Shown here: piece by piece, positions 7,415 through 15,598 of the stretch
How the letters are laid out: each line of letters begins with the position of its first letter
How positions within the stretch are numbered: the stretch's first letter is position 1
Origin: Candidatus Kuenenia stuttgartensis
GTDB lineage: Bacteria > Planctomycetota > Planctomycetia > Isosphaerales > Isosphaeraceae
NCBI GenBank assembly: GCA_945872325.1
Contig: CAMBZY010000003.1
Location: forward strand, 1-30,779
Length of the DNA: 30,779 bases
Direction of reading: 5' to 3'
Position numbers and translations under genes: made by a program
Notes under the pieces: model-generated
Databases searched by the model: none
Told to the model about the DNA's origin: nothing
Seen by the model: the letters and a program-made list of their open reading frames with translations, nothing else

Positions 7415-8344
7415 TCAGTGGACAGCCACGCCGGCTTTGACCAGACCGAGCTTTTCCATACCCTCGGCGATGGCACGCTTTGCGGAATCGTCGAGGTTAC
7501 GCAAAGGCAGGCGAACAGGCCCGCAATCCACGCCTTTTAGGGTCATGACATACTTCGAGGCTGGCAGGTAGCCGTGGCTGGCGAGAAGTCGGACCATGGC
7601 CACGCTTGTGGTCTGAGCCGTTCGAGCCGAGGTGTGATCGCCCTTATCAAATGAGCTCATGATACTTAAATAAAGTGGTGCGGCAATGTTATAGCTTGAT
7701 CCGACCGCTCCCTTGACACCTGCGGCGTAACCGAACAGGAAGGCTTCATCGCACCCAAAGAGCACGTCCAGACCACCAGTTGCAAAGGCCAGGCATTCGA
7801 CCAATACGGGCATATCAGGGTTGGAAAGTTTCAGGCCGGCGAAGCTGGGGATCGTTTCTTTGGACCGCTTCAGGATTTCAACCATTGGGAGTTGCAGGCC
7901 AGTCATGCCTGGGATGTCGTAATAATAGAACGGACATTCAGGGGCGTAAGCGGCCACATCTGCAATCCAGGCAGCGACTTCAGTGGCTCGGGGCGGCTTG
8001 AAAAAGCTCGGGGCCATGGCTCCTATGGCCTTAACATTTTCCAGATGACCAGCCTGTTTAGCCAGCTCGCGGGCATCCACCAAACTTTGACACCCAACAT
8101 GCACGATCAGTTTAAGCGATGATCCGCTAACGACTTCTGACCATCGCTCAGCCAACTTGAGTCGTTCGTCCACAGAAAGGCTATGGCATTCGCCTGTGGT
8201 TCCACCGATGAAAACACCTGAAACACCCTCGCTCAAAAGCAGTTCAGCCTGCTTTTCGATCATCGGAAGGTTCAGTTCCCCCGAGTTCGTCATGGGCGTG
8301 TGAGGTGCTGCGATCAGACCTGTGAGTTTGGAATTCGATTTCAT
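7415..8344 (-). CDS. nanA: N-acetylneuraminate lyase / dihydrodipicolinate synthase family aldolase
   Basis: Family members are cytoplasmic TIM-barrel class I aldolases that form a Schiff base with pyruvate; N-acetylneuraminate lyase splits sialic acid into N-acetylmannosamine and pyruvate. The 309-residue product carries the carboxylate-binding loop 'GGTTGECHSLSVDER' near residue 45, resembling the eukaryotic-type lyase loop, the catalytic tyrosine region 'FYYYDIPGMTG', and the Schiff-base lysine in 'FAGLKLS' (Lys172). I use the ATG at 8344 because family homology begins just after it; the in-frame extension to 8506 lacks family features. No other sialic-acid genes are adjacent, so the true substrate could be another 2-keto-3-deoxy acid. 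Lyase is the best guess from the loop sequence; the family is certain. Confidence 0.85.
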   Translation of the reverse strand: MKSNSKLTGLIAAPHTPMTNSGELNLPMIEKQAELLLSEGVSGVFIGGTTGECHSLSVDERLKLAERWSEVVSGSSLKLIVHVGCQSLVDARELAKQAGHLENVKAIGAMAPSFFKPPRATEVAAWIADVAAYAPECPFYYYDIPGMTGLQLPMVEILKRSKETIPSFAGLKLSNPDMPVLVECLAFATGGLDVLFGCDEAFLFGYAAGVKGAVGSSYNIAAPLYLSIMSSFDKGDHTSARTAQTTSVAMVRLLASHGYLPASKYVMTLKGVDCGPVRLPLRNLDDSAKRAIAEGMEKLGLVKAGVAVH

Positions 8345-8926
8345 AAACGGTGTCTTCTCTTTGAAGTGGAATCTGTTGATGCGAGAAATTTGATCTGCGT
8401 TTGCCTTCGTGATTCGGTCCGTCACGAGTTGATGCCTAAATCTATACCCAAAATCGGGAATTGGCCAATCTTTTGGTTGGCGATTTTCCGAGCAATGCCA
8501 TGTCAAATCGTGAAAATCGTGAAATTCTCGCGAATTGTCAAACAGTCATTTACATATCTTAAAAGTCTGTAAAATCGTTGGTTAAGCGATATGCAGAAAA
8601 GTTTTTTAAAGAAATATGGGCCTTGACGCTACGGCTGGCGCTTCATATCTTGAAGGCTATCGCTGATTAGAAAAAGACGACTCGATACACGTGTCATCTG
8701 GCTTTAATCGGGGCTTCACCATGGCGGTCTGATCGATGCAAGGATTCAGCGGCAGGCACCCTAATCAGTGTTTTATGATCGGTGGAAATTGCATCGTCAG
8801 GTCAAAGTTTCGTGATGCTAAGTCGGTACTGGCCGGCTCGTGTGAGTTGGTCACAATTCGGTCGTTCTCACCAGGTTTGTTCATCTCAGAATGAATGCGA
8901 TAGACAAGCCCCAAGGAGTCACTGCG
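8345..8926. other. Intergenic region between divergent nanA and the thioredoxin-fold gene
   Basis: About 580 nt without a supported gene, expected to contain two divergent promoters. It holds a 9-bp tandem direct repeat (AAATCGTGA at 8505-8513 and again at 8514-8522), roughly 160 nt upstream of nanA, and a sigma-70-like promoter candidate at 8623-8651 facing the thioredoxin-fold gene. A plus-strand frame at 8300-8572 does not look like a protein. Confidence 0.45.
8623..8651 (+). promoter_or_regulatory. Candidate sigma-70-type promoter
   Basis: TTGACG at 8623-8628 and TATCTT at 8646-8651 are separated by 17 nt, which fits a housekeeping promoter. The next gene starts 275 nt downstream, so the leader would be long. 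Matches of this quality also arise by chance. Confidence 0.3.
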
Positions 8927-9538
8927 ATGCGTAAATTGATCCTGAGCCTGGCCGTTCTAGCCATGGCGTTCCCAGCCCTTGCCGCCGACAAAGTCAAAGT
9001 TGGCGACAAAGCCCCTGTTTTCTCCGGCATTCCAGCCGTCAACGCCAAGGGTGAAAACACCACCCTGAATCTTGGCGATATCAAGAAGGACGTCGTTGTC
9101 GTCGCCTTCCTGGCCAACCACTGCCCAGCCGTCGTTCAATACGAAGACCGTATCATCGACCTTGTCAGCAAGAACAAAGGCAAGTCTGTTGAGCTGGTTG
9201 CCATTTGCTGCACCGACCCGGACTCCAGCTATGCTGCCCAGGACGACATCAAAATGATCGCTGCCAAGATCAAGGAAAAAGGCTATAACTTCTCCTATGG
9301 TTTCGACGGCGAAGGCACCAGCGGCAAAGCTTATGGCGCCATTGCGACCCCTCACTTCTTCGTTCTGAACAAAGACCGCGAACTGGTTTACGCCGGTGCT
9401 TTGGACAACAACAACAACGAAGCCTCCGCCAACAAGAATTATGTCCAAGCCGCTATCGACGCTGCTTTGAAGGGCGAAACGCCTGAAACCAAAGAAACAC
9501 GCGCCCGTGGCTGTGGCATTGCTTACAAGAGCAAGTAA
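8927..9538 (+). CDS. Exported thioredoxin-fold (redoxin/AhpC-TSA-like) protein
   Basis: The 203-residue product has a classic signal peptide ('MRKLILSLAVLAMAFPALAA') followed by a redoxin domain ('VKVGDKAPVFSGIPAV'). The predicted active site is 'NHCPAVVQYEDR' with Cys66; there is no CxxC pair at that place, but a Cys-Cys doublet follows ('AICCTDPDS'). The conserved cis-Pro loop 'IATPHFFVLNK' and a C-terminal 'GCGIAYKSK' are also visible, both typical of the planctomycete/Bacteroidetes 'NHCP' redoxin group. It likely acts outside the cytoplasmic membrane as a peroxiredoxin-like or thiol-reducing enzyme. ATG 8927 is favoured by AAGGAG 8 nt upstream, over ATG 8891. Two more thioredoxin-fold genes follow nearby. 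Specific substrate unknown. Confidence 0.87.
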   Translation: MRKLILSLAVLAMAFPALAADKVKVGDKAPVFSGIPAVNAKGENTTLNLGDIKKDVVVVAFLANHCPAVVQYEDRIIDLVSKNKGKSVELVAICCTDPDSSYAAQDDIKMIAAKIKEKGYNFSYGFDGEGTSGKAYGAIATPHFFVLNKDRELVYAGALDNNNNEASANKNYVQAAIDAALKGETPETKETRARGCGIAYKSK

Positions 9539-9605
9539 TTTGAGTTGAGTACGGAGCCCTGTTCGCAGGATCCGCCCCACCCACTTTACACTCTATATAT
9601 CCTGA

Positions 9606-9644
9606 CAGTCGTTCCTTGCGTAAATTCGTAAGGAACGGCTGTTT
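9606..9644 (+). terminator. Probable terminator after the redoxin gene
   Basis: A long stem (CAGTCGTTCCTTGCG at 9606-9620 pairing with CGTAAGGAACGGCTG at 9627-9641, with minor mismatches) is followed by TTTC. It lies about 70 nt past the redoxin stop and before the TlpA-like lipoprotein gene. The T-tract is weak. Confidence 0.6.
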
Positions 9645-9719
9645 CACAAATATGACTCCCGATAAGTTCTCATCCGACCGTTCACTTTGCTCGCAATTTT
9701 CTCGAAAGGCTCCCTTCAA

Positions 9720-10469
9720 ATGTCGCTCAAATCAAACTTTTTAACGTCGCTTGGCATTCTGTTTGGAATTATCGCAACCAGTGGCTGTGGAGGTAGTTCC
9801 GATCAGCCATCATCCACGAATAAACCCGCCTCTGTGGTCGATAAAAATGTTGAGCCCGTGAAAGCCCCGGAAGTGGCACCCCTGCCGGTCGTGGCTGAAT
9901 CCAAGCCCGGAGCAGTGGTTCCGATAGACCTTGGGGCGGGCCGCCCTGCTGCTTCAGCAAAGACTTCAACGGAAGGCGTGACACTCGTTCCTGCAAACTG
10001 GGCTGAATACGTCAAACACGTTGTGCCTGAGGGTGGCAAAAAATTCACTTTGGTGGATGCCTGGGCGACTTGGTGCGCCCCTTGCAAAGAGAATTTTCCG
10101 CACGTGGTAGAGATGCACGAAAAGTATGCAAGCAAAGGACTTCAAGTGATTTCGCTGTCGATGGACGACTTGTCGGACTCCAAGGCAGTGAAGGAGGCTA
10201 CGGAGTTTCTGGTATCCAAAAAAGCGGTGTTCAAGAATCTGATTATGAATGAAGCTCAGGATGTGGCGTTTGACAAGCTGGCGATTTCGGCGATCCCATC
10301 AGTCTTCATTTTTGATTCCACTGGCAAGGAGATCCGCCGATTTACGCTTGAAGATCCCAACAATCAGTTCACTTACGCACAGGTGGAAGCCACCATCGAA
10401 GCCCTTCTCGCTGGCAAGCCTTTACCTGAGTTTAAAAAAGACTCTAAGCCCGCTGAAAAAACGAAGTGA
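9720..10469 (+). CDS. TlpA-like thioredoxin-fold protein, probable lipoprotein
   Basis: TlpA/ResA-type proteins are membrane-tethered thiol-disulfide oxidoreductases in the periplasm. The 249-residue product starts with a hydrophobic segment ending 'IIATSGCGG', which resembles a lipobox, so Cys may be lipidated. Next comes a Pro/Ala/Val-rich linker (about residues 20-90), then the thioredoxin domain with 'DAWATWCAPCKENFPHV' (Cys119 and Cys122) and the cis-Pro segment 'ISAIPSVFIF'. The C-terminus is Lys-rich. ATG 9720 directly begins the signal; a TTG at 9687 in frame would add 11 residues. A strong terminator follows at 10505. The lipobox has Thr at -3 rather than Leu, so lipid attachment is probable but not certain. 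Partner proteins are unknown. Confidence 0.87.
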   Translation: MSLKSNFLTSLGILFGIIATSGCGGSSDQPSSTNKPASVVDKNVEPVKAPEVAPLPVVAESKPGAVVPIDLGAGRPAASAKTSTEGVTLVPANWAEYVKHVVPEGGKKFTLVDAWATWCAPCKENFPHVVEMHEKYASKGLQVISLSMDDLSDSKAVKEATEFLVSKKAVFKNLIMNEAQDVAFDKLAISAIPSVFIFDSTGKEIRRFTLEDPNNQFTYAQVEATIEALLAGKPLPEFKKDSKPAEKTK

Positions 10470-10504
10470 TCTGAATGTTCTTCCGGCCAAACATGAGATA
10501 GCTC

Positions 10505-10543
10505 AACCGCCCTGATCAATCGCTCAGGGCGGTTTAATTTTTT
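10505..10543 (+). terminator. Strong Rho-independent terminator
   Basis: A perfect 11-bp stem (AACCGCCCTGA at 10505-10515, TCAGGGCGGTT at 10524-10534) with an 8-nt loop is followed by TTAATTTTTT. It ends the TlpA-like lipoprotein transcript and separates it from the large membrane fusion gene. Confidence 0.85.
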
Positions 10544-10742
10544 CTGAAAGAAGAGAGAACTTTCCTGAATCGTTGTGAGTTGGGTCGGGTTCGGTTATGT
10601 TGTACACGATCGTGAATCATAAGTTGGGCGATGGATCTCCCGAAATCACTCAGAATGGCGATGGGAATCCGCCATCCCGGTCTCTGGACACCACGTCCTG
10701 AGCTTGGGCGGTATGACTTTAAGGCTACTGGAGATCGGTATT

Positions 10743-13460
10743 GTGAGTTTGTCTAACGAAGCTGCACCCAAGGCCGAAATCTCGTTCATGAGCCAGATGA
10801 GGCATCGCGTATTACCTTACAAACTTGCATTTCTGTGTAGCCTGAGCATCATGATTCTGGAGCTTGAGGCCAGCCGCCTTGTGGCTCGCCATGTTGGCTC
10901 GAGCCTCGGTGTCTGGACAAGCGTGATCGGGATCATGCTGGCTGGTATTTGTCTGGGCAACGCGCTGGGCGGACGACTCGCCGATAAAGCCAATCCACGT
11001 AAGCTGATAGGCCCCATGCTCGGCCTTGGATCAGCCATGACGATCATCTCTCTTCTGGTCAACGACCTCGCAGGCCCGTCCGTTTCAGGCGCGGAATCCG
11101 TGCCCTTCAACATCAGGGCCATCATTCTGATCTCGCTCGACTTCCTGATACCCACAACAATTCTTGGCATGATCAGCCCGATTGTGGCCAAAATGGCTGT
11201 CGAACAATCCACCCGTAAAGGTTCAGCGATCGGCCTGATTTATTTTGTCGGAGCCGTTGGGTCAATCGTCGGCACGTTCATTGCAGGCTATTACCTGATC
11301 TTCGTCGCACCGACTTCCACAATCGTGGCCCTCTGCGCCGGCTTGCTTGCCCTACTCTGCCTTTATGTTGCCTGGGAGACCAAAGCTCTTCGCAGTCTGG
11401 CACTGGTCACAATCAGCCTGATCGGGCTTGGCTCGACAGCATCGATCATTCGTCTGCTTGGCGAAGAACGTGCCAACCCCATCCTGCGTGCCATCTTCAG
11501 CCCTATCGGAACTGAATTTGTCAGAATGGGCGGAGTCGGGCTCTCGATTCCGATGCTCGCAGGCTATATCGCCTGCCTGTCACTGGGCTTAGTCAGTTGG
11601 CTGAACCTGCTGACTGTTCTCAGGAAAGGTGTGGAACCAGCGTCTGAACCGCTCTCTTTGAACCTCACTGAAATTGCTCCAGAAGCACCTGCCGAACATG
11701 TCGTGCTGTGGGATCTGGCCCTGATGAGCTTTCTCGCAAGCCTTGCCTTCATGGCGTTTGAAATGGTCGCCGGCCGATTGGTCAGCCGTCACCTTGGTTC
11801 AAGCATTTACGGTTGGACGACCGTCATCGGTGTACTTCTGGGCGGCCTGAGCGTGGGGAATTTCCTGGGCGGATGGTTGTCCAACTTCACCACCAAGAAA
11901 GCTCTCCCAGCCTTCTTTTTCATGCTCTGTTCCATCACGATTCTGGCGAGTCTGGTTCTCGAAAGTCCGGCAAGCATGTTGTCGGATAAAGTCAATTGGT
12001 TCAGCGAGCACACGCCTTTCCTCTCCGAAGCCATCACCATGACTGGCTATCCCTGGTGGAAGCGGGTTCTCTTCGTCGTATCAGTTTGCTTCCTGCCTGC
12101 CTCGATTGCGTTGGGAACATTGAGCCCGATGCTGGCCAAGATGGCCATCGACCGTTCCACGGCTGCCGGTCGTGTGGGTCGTTCGATCGGCGTAGTTTAT
12201 TCATGGGGCATGGTGGGGTCGATTCTTGGAACATTCCTCACAGGTTTCGTTCTGATCGACTTTTTTGGAACCAAAGTTATGCTCTTGCTGATCTCAGCAT
12301 CCATGGCGGCATGCGGAGCCGTTCTGGGTGGAGTGGTACAGGCAGCCTGGGCAGGCTTGCCTTTGGGCCTTTGCGTGATCGCACTGGTGCCGACCGACTG
12401 GTTCCAGACACAGGCTTTGAAGCTGGGCCTTCGCGAGCCAGTTGGACTTCCAACAGCCGAGGAAGAGCCTCTGGCATGGCTTGACGAGAGCCAGTATTAC
12501 TACATCAAAGTCAACAACGAGCCTGCTTTAGACTCTCAGAAACGTACGATCGTTCTGGACAATTTGATTCACGGCTATTTCATACTGAATCACCCTGAGC
12601 GTCTCGACTATGACTATGAGCACATCTACGCTCTGATTTCTCAGAGAGTGGCCGAGGCCAAGGCGGCTTCAGCCGGCCAGAAAGATGTGAAAGACGCGCC
12701 TCTCTCCACCTTATTCCTTGGCGGAGGTGCTTACACATTCCCGCGTTACATGCAGGATAAATATCCCAAAACCCAGTGCGATGTGGCTGAAATTGATCCT
12801 GCGGTTTTGAAGGCCAATCACACGGCGATGGGTCTTCCTCTGGATACGACCATTCAGACCACCATTGGCGATGCCCGTCAGTTTGTCCTCAAGAATCAGG
12901 GCATCAAAAAATACGACCTGATTTTTGGTGATGCGTTCAACGATTTCTCCGTTCCGTGGCACCTGACCACCCGGGAGTTTAACGACAAGCTGTCGAATCT
13001 CCTCTCTGATAATGGCGTCTACATGATCAACATCATCGACGTTTACGAATCAGATAAAGTGGCTACTGAAAAGGCTGAGCGCAGTAAGAAGCCTGTTGAG
13101 GGCGAGCTGAAGCGAGCCCAGAAGCTCGGCGGATTCCTTTCAAGCTGGGTTAAGACGGCTCGCGAAACTTTCCCCTTCGTCTACGTTTACGGCACAGAGT
13201 CGGAGCCTGGCGAAGGTGAGCGGGAGACGTTTGTGGTAGTGGTTTCCAAGAAAGATCTCGACTTGAAGGAACTTGGCAAGCGTCCAACCGATCCTAAGTT
13301 CGAAAAAATGACCGGTGTTGGCCAGTTTCAGCCGGAGCCGTTCCCTGCGTTGAACATGAACGAATTGGACAAACGAGCTCGCGGGATCATCCTGACGGAC
13401 GATTACGCACCTGTTGAAAATTTGCTAGCACCGGTGGCAGCCACTCGCGGCGATGATTGA
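10743..13460 (+). CDS. Duplicated multi-pass membrane protein fused to a spermidine-synthase-like domain
   Basis: The ~905-residue product has two related membrane halves and a cytoplasmic C-terminal domain. The first half contains 'LVARHVGSSLGVWTSVIG' and 'GMISPIVAKMAVEQST'; the second repeats these as 'LVSRHLGSSIYGWTTVIG' and 'GTLSPMLAKMAIDRST', so the membrane part is an internal duplication. The C-terminal third resembles the Rossmann-fold spermidine synthase group: 'TLFLGGGAYTFPRYM', 'AEIDPAVL', 'IGDARQFV' and 'YDLIFGDAFND'. The canonical GGGDG nucleotide loop reads GGGAY, so real polyamine synthesis is doubtful. Many planctomycetes carry such fusions, of unknown substrate. I choose GTG 10743 because GGAG lies 9 nt upstream; in-frame ATGs at 10713, 10788 and 10797 are alternatives. 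Confidence 0.85.
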   Translation: MSLSNEAAPKAEISFMSQMRHRVLPYKLAFLCSLSIMILELEASRLVARHVGSSLGVWTSVIGIMLAGICLGNALGGRLADKANPRKLIGPMLGLGSAMTIISLLVNDLAGPSVSGAESVPFNIRAIILISLDFLIPTTILGMISPIVAKMAVEQSTRKGSAIGLIYFVGAVGSIVGTFIAGYYLIFVAPTSTIVALCAGLLALLCLYVAWETKALRSLALVTISLIGLGSTASIIRLLGEERANPILRAIFSPIGTEFVRMGGVGLSIPMLAGYIACLSLGLVSWLNLLTVLRKGVEPASEPLSLNLTEIAPEAPAEHVVLWDLALMSFLASLAFMAFEMVAGRLVSRHLGSSIYGWTTVIGVLLGGLSVGNFLGGWLSNFTTKKALPAFFFMLCSITILASLVLESPASMLSDKVNWFSEHTPFLSEAITMTGYPWWKRVLFVVSVCFLPASIALGTLSPMLAKMAIDRSTAAGRVGRSIGVVYSWGMVGSILGTFLTGFVLIDFFGTKVMLLLISASMAACGAVLGGVVQAAWAGLPLGLCVIALVPTDWFQTQALKLGLREPVGLPTAEEEPLAWLDESQYYYIKVNNEPALDSQKRTIVLDNLIHGYFILNHPERLDYDYEHIYALISQRVAEAKAASAGQKDVKDAPLSTLFLGGGAYTFPRYMQDKYPKTQCDVAEIDPAVLKANHTAMGLPLDTTIQTTIGDARQFVLKNQGIKKYDLIFGDAFNDFSVPWHLTTREFNDKLSNLLSDNGVYMINIIDVYESDKVATEKAERSKKPVEGELKRAQKLGGFLSSWVKTARETFPFVYVYGTESEPGEGERETFVVVVSKKDLDLKELGKRPTDPKFEKMTGVGQFQPEPFPALNMNELDKRARGIILTDDYAPVENLLAPVAATRGDD

Positions 13461-13463
13461 CAG

Positions 13464-13489
13464 GGCTAAGATCTAAGTCTTAGCCAGTT
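13464..13489 (+). terminator. Hairpin after the membrane fusion gene
   Basis: A perfect 8-bp stem (GGCTAAGA at 13464-13471, TCTTAGCC at 13478-13485) begins 3 nt past the stop codon. It is followed only by AGTTTG, so it may attenuate rather than fully end transcription before the TlpA-like gene that starts at 13527. Confidence 0.5.
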
Positions 13490-13526
13490 TGCAAAATAAG
13501 TGCCTTATGAGGCCTTGAGGTGAATT

Positions 13527-14075
13527 GTGGGTAGACGACAATGGGGACTCATCATTCTGCTCATGGCTGTCTGGATCGGTGCGACTCGCTATAACGCTCG
13601 TGTGAGGCTGACTTCAGGTAGCTTTAATGCTCCGAAACTGGTTGAGCCGGCTCTGCCTCGCAAGATGGCAACCGGCTGGACGCTTTTGGATTCAAACGGC
13701 AAGTCTTTTGACTGGTCTACGACAAAAAACAAGCTGATTCTGGTGAATATGTGGGCTACGTGGTGCCCTCCGTGTCGAGCAGAACTGCCTTCACTGGCAG
13801 ATCTTTCGAACGATGCAACATTGAGTGGTTCGCTGGTGGTGCTGTGCGTATCCACTGACGATCGTCCGGAGGCTTTGAAGTCGTTTTTATCGAAGAACAA
13901 GCTCGCCTTGCCGGCATACTTTGCACCAGAACTACCATCGGATTACGTCACAGACGGTATCCCGGCAACGTTTCTGATGAATTCTGATGGCCAACTACTA
14001 GGGTCAGAGGTTGGTGCCGCAAATTGGTCTGCACCAGAGTTCATTGAACAGATAAAAGCAAGAAAATCCGAATAA
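13527..14075 (+). CDS. Membrane-anchored TlpA-like thiol-disulfide oxidoreductase
   Basis: The 182-residue product begins with an uncleaved-type anchor or signal ('WGLIILLMAVWIGATRY') and then a thioredoxin-fold domain with 'NMWATWCPPCRAELPSL' (Cys80 and Cys83) and the cis-Pro loop 'DGIPATFLMNSDG'. This is the classic TlpA/ResA layout, in which the domain faces the periplasm and reduces or oxidises cysteines of exported proteins, for example in cytochrome c maturation. The GTG start at 13527 is supported by GAGGT 5 nt upstream. The gene lies 66 nt after the membrane fusion gene with a weak hairpin between, so some co-transcription is possible. No cytochrome maturation gene is visible nearby. 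Confidence 0.88.
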   Translation: MGRRQWGLIILLMAVWIGATRYNARVRLTSGSFNAPKLVEPALPRKMATGWTLLDSNGKSFDWSTTKNKLILVNMWATWCPPCRAELPSLADLSNDATLSGSLVVLCVSTDDRPEALKSFLSKNKLALPAYFAPELPSDYVTDGIPATFLMNSDGQLLGSEVGAANWSAPEFIEQIKARKSE

Positions 14076-14224
14076 GACTTCCATCATCCTATAAGATATA
14101 TTCCTTCTTGAAGTATGATGTAAGTTTAATATTCTAGTAGTTTTGAGGCGAAACTATGGCCACTTCAAATTTCCTGAGGCTTCTGATGTAGTGTTTTGGT
14201 TGGCAAAAAAATCATTGAAGACTT

Positions 14225-14251
14225 TTGTCAGATATGCAAGATATGTATACT
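14225..14251 (+). promoter_or_regulatory. Candidate promoter for the four-helix membrane protein
   Basis: TTGTCA at 14225-14230 and TATACT at 14246-14251 are spaced 15 nt apart, slightly short for sigma-70. The pair lies 54 nt before the start codon at 14306, in a gap with no other function. Confidence 0.35.
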
Positions 14252-14305
14252 AACACTGTTTGAGCACTCTTCACTGACCAGAGTCCAACTTCCTCAGGAT
14301 ACAAA

Positions 14306-14827
14306 ATGGTTCTCGATTCCGTAATACTTCCTGGAGTGGATCCTGCCGATGTGATGCGGAAGAGCATGATCTTTTCTGTGGGTATGGCTGTATCTCCATT
14401 TATCATATTTTCGCTTTCAGAAATGATGTCAGGTCATTTTTCCGGGTTTCGATTTCTGGCTCTCAACACCACGGAACTGATCGTAATTGTTGTTGCTCTC
14501 TTCTCGTTTATTGGGTTTCTTCCCGTTTGTCTCTGGATTCAGGAAATTGGGATTGCAAAGATTGGCGACTATCTGGGTCGGAATGGTCAAATCCTTGAAC
14601 GTCAGTTACTTGGAGCCTTGGCACGGGTCTACAAATCCTCGCAAACCACAAAAATGATCATCCTGGTCATCCCGACTGTGATCGGTTTGGTCGATCTTGC
14701 GATCACCCGTTCCAAAGTCGGGTTGATTGTTTACCTGATGGGTCAGGCTTTGATGATCTATAATCTGCCTTGGCCAGCTCGCTGCGAGCTTTGGACAGAG
14801 ATTAGACGCCGCGAAATTCTTCGATGA
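14306..14827 (+). CDS. Multi-pass membrane protein of unknown function
   Basis: I do not recognise the family. The 173-residue product has about four hydrophobic segments: near residues 20-38 ('MIFSVGMAVSPFIIFSL'), 55-77 ('ELIVIVVALFSFIGFL'), 115-132 ('MIILVIPTVIGLVDLAI') and 138-152 ('VGLIVYLMGQALMIY'). A polar, charged stretch lies between the second and third ('GDYLGRNGQILERQLL'). It ends with a charged tail ('WTEIRRREILR'). ATG 14306 has CAGGA about 6 nt upstream. The gene stands alone between the TlpA-like gene and lspA with gaps of more than 150 nt on both sides. It could be a small accessory membrane protein; no function is proposed. Confidence 0.75.
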   Translation: MVLDSVILPGVDPADVMRKSMIFSVGMAVSPFIIFSLSEMMSGHFSGFRFLALNTTELIVIVVALFSFIGFLPVCLWIQEIGIAKIGDYLGRNGQILERQLLGALARVYKSSQTTKMIILVIPTVIGLVDLAITRSKVGLIVYLMGQALMIYNLPWPARCELWTEIRRREILR

Positions 14828-14998
14828 ATTCGGTTGTTCTCTGGTAGTTTGATCCCTATCAACAATGATTCGCCAAAAAATCAGATAGCCAATTTCTTAA
14901 AATTAAGATACTTTATAACGATTATGCCGTGTCTCTGGCCCGCTTCATCCAACCTCTGCGATGACACTTAGACATGGTTCAACAGATTCGGGACAGGT

Positions 14999-15547
14999 AT
15001 GAACCAAACGCCCAAAAAACATCTCATCCTTTTCTGGTGTCTGGCGTTAGGTGGTACAATCTTTGACCTTTGGACCAAAGCCTCCATCTTTAAAAAAGTG
15101 GGCCCGCCTGGTTCTGAACCGATCTCGCTTGTCCAAAACATCCTTGAACTTCGTACAAGCCATAACACCGGTGCCTTGTGGGGAATGGGACATAATCTGC
15201 CTTACTCCAGCCTGATTTTTGCAGGGTTGAGTGTGGTGGCTGCTGTTCTGATTGTTTGGTGGCTCTTTTCTCAAGGTGCTGCAAAAGATTTCTGGCTTAC
15301 CGTCGCACTTGGTCTGATCATGGCTGGAGCGATGGGTAATTGCTATGACCGGCTCGTGTTCGGCCACGTTCGTGATTTTATGCACTTCCACATCGACCCG
15401 ATCGGGTTTGATTGTGCCATTTTCAACTTCGCTGACAACATGCTTGTGGCAGGTGCCGTGATCCTGATGCTGCTGGCTCTGAAACCGCCTCCAGTAGAAG
15501 TAACCCCTGATTCAGAAGCATCTTCCACGAATTCGTCCAGTGACTGA
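14999..15547 (+). CDS. lspA: Lipoprotein signal peptidase (signal peptidase II)
   Basis: LspA is an integral membrane aspartyl protease that removes the signal peptide of diacylglyceryl-prolipoproteins. The 182-residue product has four membrane segments and the two catalytic motifs: 'GNCYDRLVFGHVRDF' with Asp117, and 'FNFADNMLVAG' with Asp146. The N-terminal 'DLWTKASIFKK' matches the conserved D-x-x-[ST]-K region, and 'HNTGALWGMG' matches the conserved Asn-Gly-Ala loop. The C-terminus has a short Pro/Ser-rich tail. ATG 14999 is preceded closely by a GGGACAGG stretch. The likely lipoprotein encoded at 9720 would be a substrate. Assignment is secure. Confidence 0.95.
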   Translation: MNQTPKKHLILFWCLALGGTIFDLWTKASIFKKVGPPGSEPISLVQNILELRTSHNTGALWGMGHNLPYSSLIFAGLSVVAAVLIVWWLFSQGAAKDFWLTVALGLIMAGAMGNCYDRLVFGHVRDFMHFHIDPIGFDCAIFNFADNMLVAGAVILMLLALKPPPVEVTPDSEASSTNSSSD

Positions 15548-15598
15548 TCTGCGTCATTTCGATTATCGACTCATCGTTCACGGAGGAACGTATCGCCC

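Noticed and set aside
8345..8506. N-terminal extension of the nanA product
   Set aside because: The 54 extra residues have no family homology and the aldolase fold begins just after ATG 8344.
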